Shown one piece after another: positions 41,222 through 43,880 of a stretch of 43,880 nucleotides of DNA. The stretch comes from Stutzerimonas stutzeri SDM-LAC (GTDB taxonomy: Bacteria; Pseudomonadota; Gammaproteobacteria; Pseudomonadales; Pseudomonadaceae), in NCBI RefSeq assembly GCF_000235745.1, contig NZ_AGSX01000054.1, forward strand, positions 1 through 43,880, in the 5' to 3' direction. Below the pieces are notes generated by a model. That model saw nothing but the letters and a program-made list of their open reading frames with translations. It did not search any database and was not told the origin of the DNA. The number at the start of each line of letters is the position of its first letter. Position 1 is the first letter of the stretch. A program made the translations under genes and the position numbers.

Positions 41222-42837
41222 ATTCGATCTTCCTGCGCATCTACGGCGGCATGCTCGCCGTGTTGGTGCTGGTCGGGCTGTTGGGCGCCGGTGGTCTGCA
41301 TCTGCTCAATCAGGTACGGGCGGATCATCATCGCGAGGCGCTGGCAGCCGGCACCTTTCGTCTGATGGCGCACAACATGAGCAGCATGACGCCCATCGAG
41401 CGGCGTCAGGCGGCGAACCTCTGGGGGCGACTGCTGGGTATCCCCTTGCGCGTGCGAACCCTGGAAGACATCCGGCTTGAAAGCGGCCTGGAGGCCCGAC
41501 TGCTGCGCGGCCAGGTTCTGGTGGAGCAGGTCCGTCCCGGCAGCGTGACGATCTATTCCCTGGTCAGCGCCGATGACCGTCTGGCGCTGACCGGCGAGGT
41601 CGAGCAACTCAGCGAACAGCTGGCACGCGCGACCATCTACCTGCTGATCGACGAGCTGATTCGGTATCCCGAAGCCGAACAACCCCAGCGCCTGGCCGAA
41701 CTGAAGACGGCGCGTGGTTTCGGCTATCCACTGGAACTGCTGACCCGCGACAGCGCCAGTCTCGATGACGATCAGCGCCGCCGGCTGGATGAAGGCGACA
41801 CGGTTATGGCGCTGGTCAACGGCGGCGAGGCCATCCGGGTGTTCGCCGCGATTGCCGGAACGCCCTGGATCATGTCGCTGGGGCCGCTGCGCCAACTCAA
41901 TCCCTATCCACCGGAGCTGCTGATATTCATCGGTGTGCTGGGCCTGTCGCTGATCGGATTGACGGTGTATCTGCTGGTGCGCCAGCTGGAGCGGCGCCTG
42001 CGAGGCGTCGAGCGCGCTGCCACGCGCATCGCGACCGGCCAGCTGGACGCGCGCGTGCCGGATGCCGGGACAGATTCGGTGGGCCGTCTAGCCAAGGCTT
42101 TCAATGGCATGGCAAGCCATCTGCAGCGCTTGCTGGCAGTGCAGCGGGAAATGGTCAGCGCGGTGGCCCATGAGTTGCGAACACCGGTCGCCCGGTTACG
42201 ATTCGGCCTGGAGATGGCCGGTTCGGCGCAGACACCCGAAGCGCGGAATCGCTATCTGGACGACATGGACGGTGACATCGACGATCTGGATCGTCTGGTG
42301 GATGAAATGCTGGTCTATACGCGCCTCGAACGCGGTTCGCCGGAGCTGAGGTTTCAGCAAGTGAATCTGAGCGCGCTGGTCGATCAGGTCATCGGCGAGC
42401 TGGCGCCGTTGCGCCCGACGGTGCGGGTCGAGCGCGGGCTCTCCAACTCAGCCCCTGACGGTAGCAGTGTGGCCGATGCCGAGCCGCACTACCTGCGTCG
42501 CGCCTTGAGCAACCTGATCAGCAACGCCATGCGCCATGCAGAAACGCGGGTTCAGGTCAGCTTCGTCATCGATGCCGAGCGGGCGCAACTGGTGGTCGAC
42601 GATGATGGTCCTGGCGTGCCTGAGGAGGCGTGGGAGAAAATCTTCGAGCCGTTTCTACGCCTTGACGACAGCCGCACGCGTGCGTCCGGCGGGCACGGGC
42701 TGGGGCTATCCATCGTCCGGCGGATTACCTATTGGCACGGTGGTCGTTCGCAGATCGGGCACAGCGAGCTGGGCGGCGCACGTTTCAGTCTGGTCTGGCC
42801 GCGAAGGCAGACGGGGTCGCGCCTCCCAGCGCAGTGA
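41218..42837 (+). CDS. sensor histidine kinase, RstB-like
   Basis: A 539-residue membrane kinase starting with GTG inside the regulator stop. Helix 1 is at about 8-30; a large periplasmic region at about 31-230 is followed by helix 2 at about 232-254, HAMP (255-308) and HisKA with VAHELRTPVARLRFGLEM (phospho-His 318). The ATPase domain has NLISNAMRHAE (N box), DDDGPGVPEEAWEKIFEPF (G1/F) and GGHGLGLSIVRR (G2). It is about 100 residues longer than E. coli RstB (433), mostly in the sensor part, so the signal may differ. It forms a pair with the regulator at 40499. Confidence 0.85.
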   Translation: MNSIFLRIYGGMLAVLVLVGLLGAGGLHLLNQVRADHHREALAAGTFRLMAHNMSSMTPIERRQAANLWGRLLGIPLRVRTLEDIRLESGLEARLLRGQVLVEQVRPGSVTIYSLVSADDRLALTGEVEQLSEQLARATIYLLIDELIRYPEAEQPQRLAELKTARGFGYPLELLTRDSASLDDDQRRRLDEGDTVMALVNGGEAIRVFAAIAGTPWIMSLGPLRQLNPYPPELLIFIGVLGLSLIGLTVYLLVRQLERRLRGVERAATRIATGQLDARVPDAGTDSVGRLAKAFNGMASHLQRLLAVQREMVSAVAHELRTPVARLRFGLEMAGSAQTPEARNRYLDDMDGDIDDLDRLVDEMLVYTRLERGSPELRFQQVNLSALVDQVIGELAPLRPTVRVERGLSNSAPDGSSVADAEPHYLRRALSNLISNAMRHAETRVQVSFVIDAERAQLVVDDDGPGVPEEAWEKIFEPFLRLDDSRTRASGGHGLGLSIVRRITYWHGGRSQIGHSELGGARFSLVWPRRQTGSRLPAQ

Positions 42838-42978
42838 TCGGCGCTAGGGCTTTGCAGCGATGGGTTGCACCCATCCATGTAAGCAACTCTCGAGCCGCCA
42901 AGGCCGCGATTGCCCTGCATATGGGTGGGTGAAACCCATCGACCCATCGGCGCACCCATTCATCGAGCTCAAACGCAA

Positions 42979-43692
42979 TCAGGCCGTAATGGCGACCAGG
43001 CTCAGCAGGTAATCCTCGAACTGCACGAACTGGCCATCCAACTCGGCGCCGGTCTTCCATTCTTCCGATAGATCGGTGAGCAGGCGCAGGCGAGCGTAGC
43101 CGCTGCTGTCGTGATGGATCAGCTCGGCGTCCTGAAAATAGAAGCGCTTGTTCACCAGCGGATAGAGTGCCTTGAACAGGCTTTCCTTGATGGAGAAGGT
43201 CAGGGTGACGCGCAGCCGGCGCTGGGCCTCGTTGAGTGCGGCGTAATCTCCCAGCTCGCGCGGCGTGAGGATTTCAGCAACCAGACGGTCCGCGCGTGCA
43301 ACGGGAATTTGCTTCTCTACATCCAACCCGATGCCGCGCCACTGCTCACGACGCGCCACAACGGTCGCAGCCCAGCCGGCACCATGGGTGATGGAGCCAA
43401 CCACCCCAACAGGCCAGCAGGGCGAGCGGTCCTCGTTCACGGTCGGGATGCAGGGTGCGCCGGTTACCCGGCGCAAGGCTTCGTGGGCACAGAGACGACC
43501 GGCGAGGAATTCGGTCTGGCGCTTGCTTACGGCGCTCATGCCCGGCACGCCGCAACGGGTGAAGTCCTCGGGGTCGAGCAGAACGGGGTCGAAGCGGGTG
43601 CTGATCAACTGCACGCCTCGCAAGGCGAGCGGCAGCGGCCAGCGATCGCTCAGGGGCGAGCAGCAGGTCGGGTGATAAAGAATCGAAGTCAT
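42979..43692 (-). CDS. 4'-phosphopantetheinyl transferase (EntD/PcpS-like)
   Basis: A 237-residue enzyme of the EntD/PcpS group that transfers phosphopantetheine from CoA to carrier proteins of fatty-acid, siderophore or polyketide synthesis. Key segments are present: RQTEFLAGRLCAHEALRR (about 58-75), WPVGVVGSITHGAGWAA, the Mg site GIGLDVEK (about 120-127) and the catalytic FSIKESLFKALYP (about 166-178). The length and CoA-binding pattern fit PcpS, the single broad-range enzyme of Pseudomonas; no carrier-protein or synthase genes are nearby. It converges with the RstB-like kinase. Confidence 0.88.
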   Translation of the reverse strand: MTSILYHPTCCSPLSDRWPLPLALRGVQLISTRFDPVLLDPEDFTRCGVPGMSAVSKRQTEFLAGRLCAHEALRRVTGAPCIPTVNEDRSPCWPVGVVGSITHGAGWAATVVARREQWRGIGLDVEKQIPVARADRLVAEILTPRELGDYAALNEAQRRLRVTLTFSIKESLFKALYPLVNKRFYFQDAELIHHDSSGYARLRLLTDLSEEWKTGAELDGQFVQFEDYLLSLVAITA

Positions 43693-43762
43693 GGGCGTTA
43701 GTTTGCCTCACTACCGGGCCTGACGCAGTCTCGGCGACGGGCTTCTTCAGTCATGGCGTCTG

Positions 43763-43835
43763 TTCGCGAGCAAGCTCGCTCCTACCTTCGGTAAGCGCCG
43801 TGCAGCTTTTCGTAGGAGCGAGCTTTGCTCGCGAA
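43763..43835. repeat. inverted REP doublet
   Basis: TTCGCGAGCAAGCTCGCTCC (43763 on) and its inverted partner GTAGGAGCGAGCTTTGCTCG (43812 on) are separated by about 26 bases. The GCGAGC/GCTCGC core is the classical Pseudomonas REP and differs in sequence from both the 7337 type and the RAYT-flanking type. Confidence 0.85.
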
Positions 43836-43880
43836 CCGGGGCGCGCCGGCGGGGATGATCAACCGGCCGCCTTGCACTAC

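Noticed and set aside
1-43880. CRISPR arrays, tRNA/rRNA genes, integrases or attachment sites
   Set aside because: No regularly spaced identical repeats, cloverleaf-like segments with CCA ends or recombinase motifs were recognised by reading; the AT-rich region therefore lacks visible island boundaries.

Overview
The window looks like a chromosomal segment of a Pseudomonas-type gammaproteobacterium, most likely the Stutzerimonas (Pseudomonas stutzeri) group. This is inferred from the high GC with strongly GC-ending codons in core genes, the Pseudomonas-style REP palindromes, a NrdA with two ATP-cones, a DUF2790 protein, a PagL deacylase and a PcpS-like phosphopantetheinyl transferase. No tRNA, rRNA, CRISPR array or complete insertion sequence was found.

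Left part (1-9.6 kb): mostly unlinked housekeeping and stress genes. They are a YflT-like stress protein, a short-chain dehydrogenase, a lipoprotein, the sugar efflux transporter SotB, a soluble double-PAS chemoreceptor, an RlpA-like lipoprotein, an internally deleted chemoreceptor remnant, a periplasmic cyclohexadienyl-dehydratase-like protein, a tandem pair of REP doublets and the 23S rRNA hydroxylase RlhA.

Iron block (9.7-19.0 kb): two TonB-dependent receptors, one FpvA/FhuE-like and one CirA-like. Each has a 12/19 match to the Fur box upstream. Between them lies a translationally coupled membrane operon (DUF3649, PepSY, DUF3325). A PfeR/PfeS-type two-component system lies beside the CirA-like receptor. 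Together they suggest uptake of exogenous siderophores, with inner-membrane processing.

Middle part (19.1-25.2 kb): a protein with two CAP-like regions, two very small proteins (one with a GTG start and a single membrane helix), a SPOUT RNA methyltransferase, a small gene broken at a G6 tract, a SAM methyltransferase, a GNAT acetyltransferase, and a divergent azoreductase/LysR pair.

Accessory region (about 25.2-33.7 kb): much of it is AT-richer, with decayed genes and REP copies. It holds an Rrf2 regulator next to the wreck of an NAD(P)/FAD oxidoreductase, small secreted proteins, PagL, an overlapping gene pair that looks like a membrane-active toxin (LysM-like region plus glycine-zipper tail) with its immunity protein, a RAYT transposase flanked by its probable REP targets, and an AT-rich two-gene operon. 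That operon encodes a winged-helix protein and a winged-helix/HEPN-like protein, and it is the best candidate here for an undescribed system.

Right part (33.8-43.9 kb): the class Ia ribonucleotide reductase genes nrdA and nrdB, separated by an unusual 585-base structured, repeat-bearing spacer. A 743-base region upstream of nrdA holds NrdR-like palindromes and a perfect DnaA box. Then come a GGDEF diguanylate cyclase, an RstA/RstB-like two-component system, a 4'-phosphopantetheinyl transferase and a terminal REP doublet.
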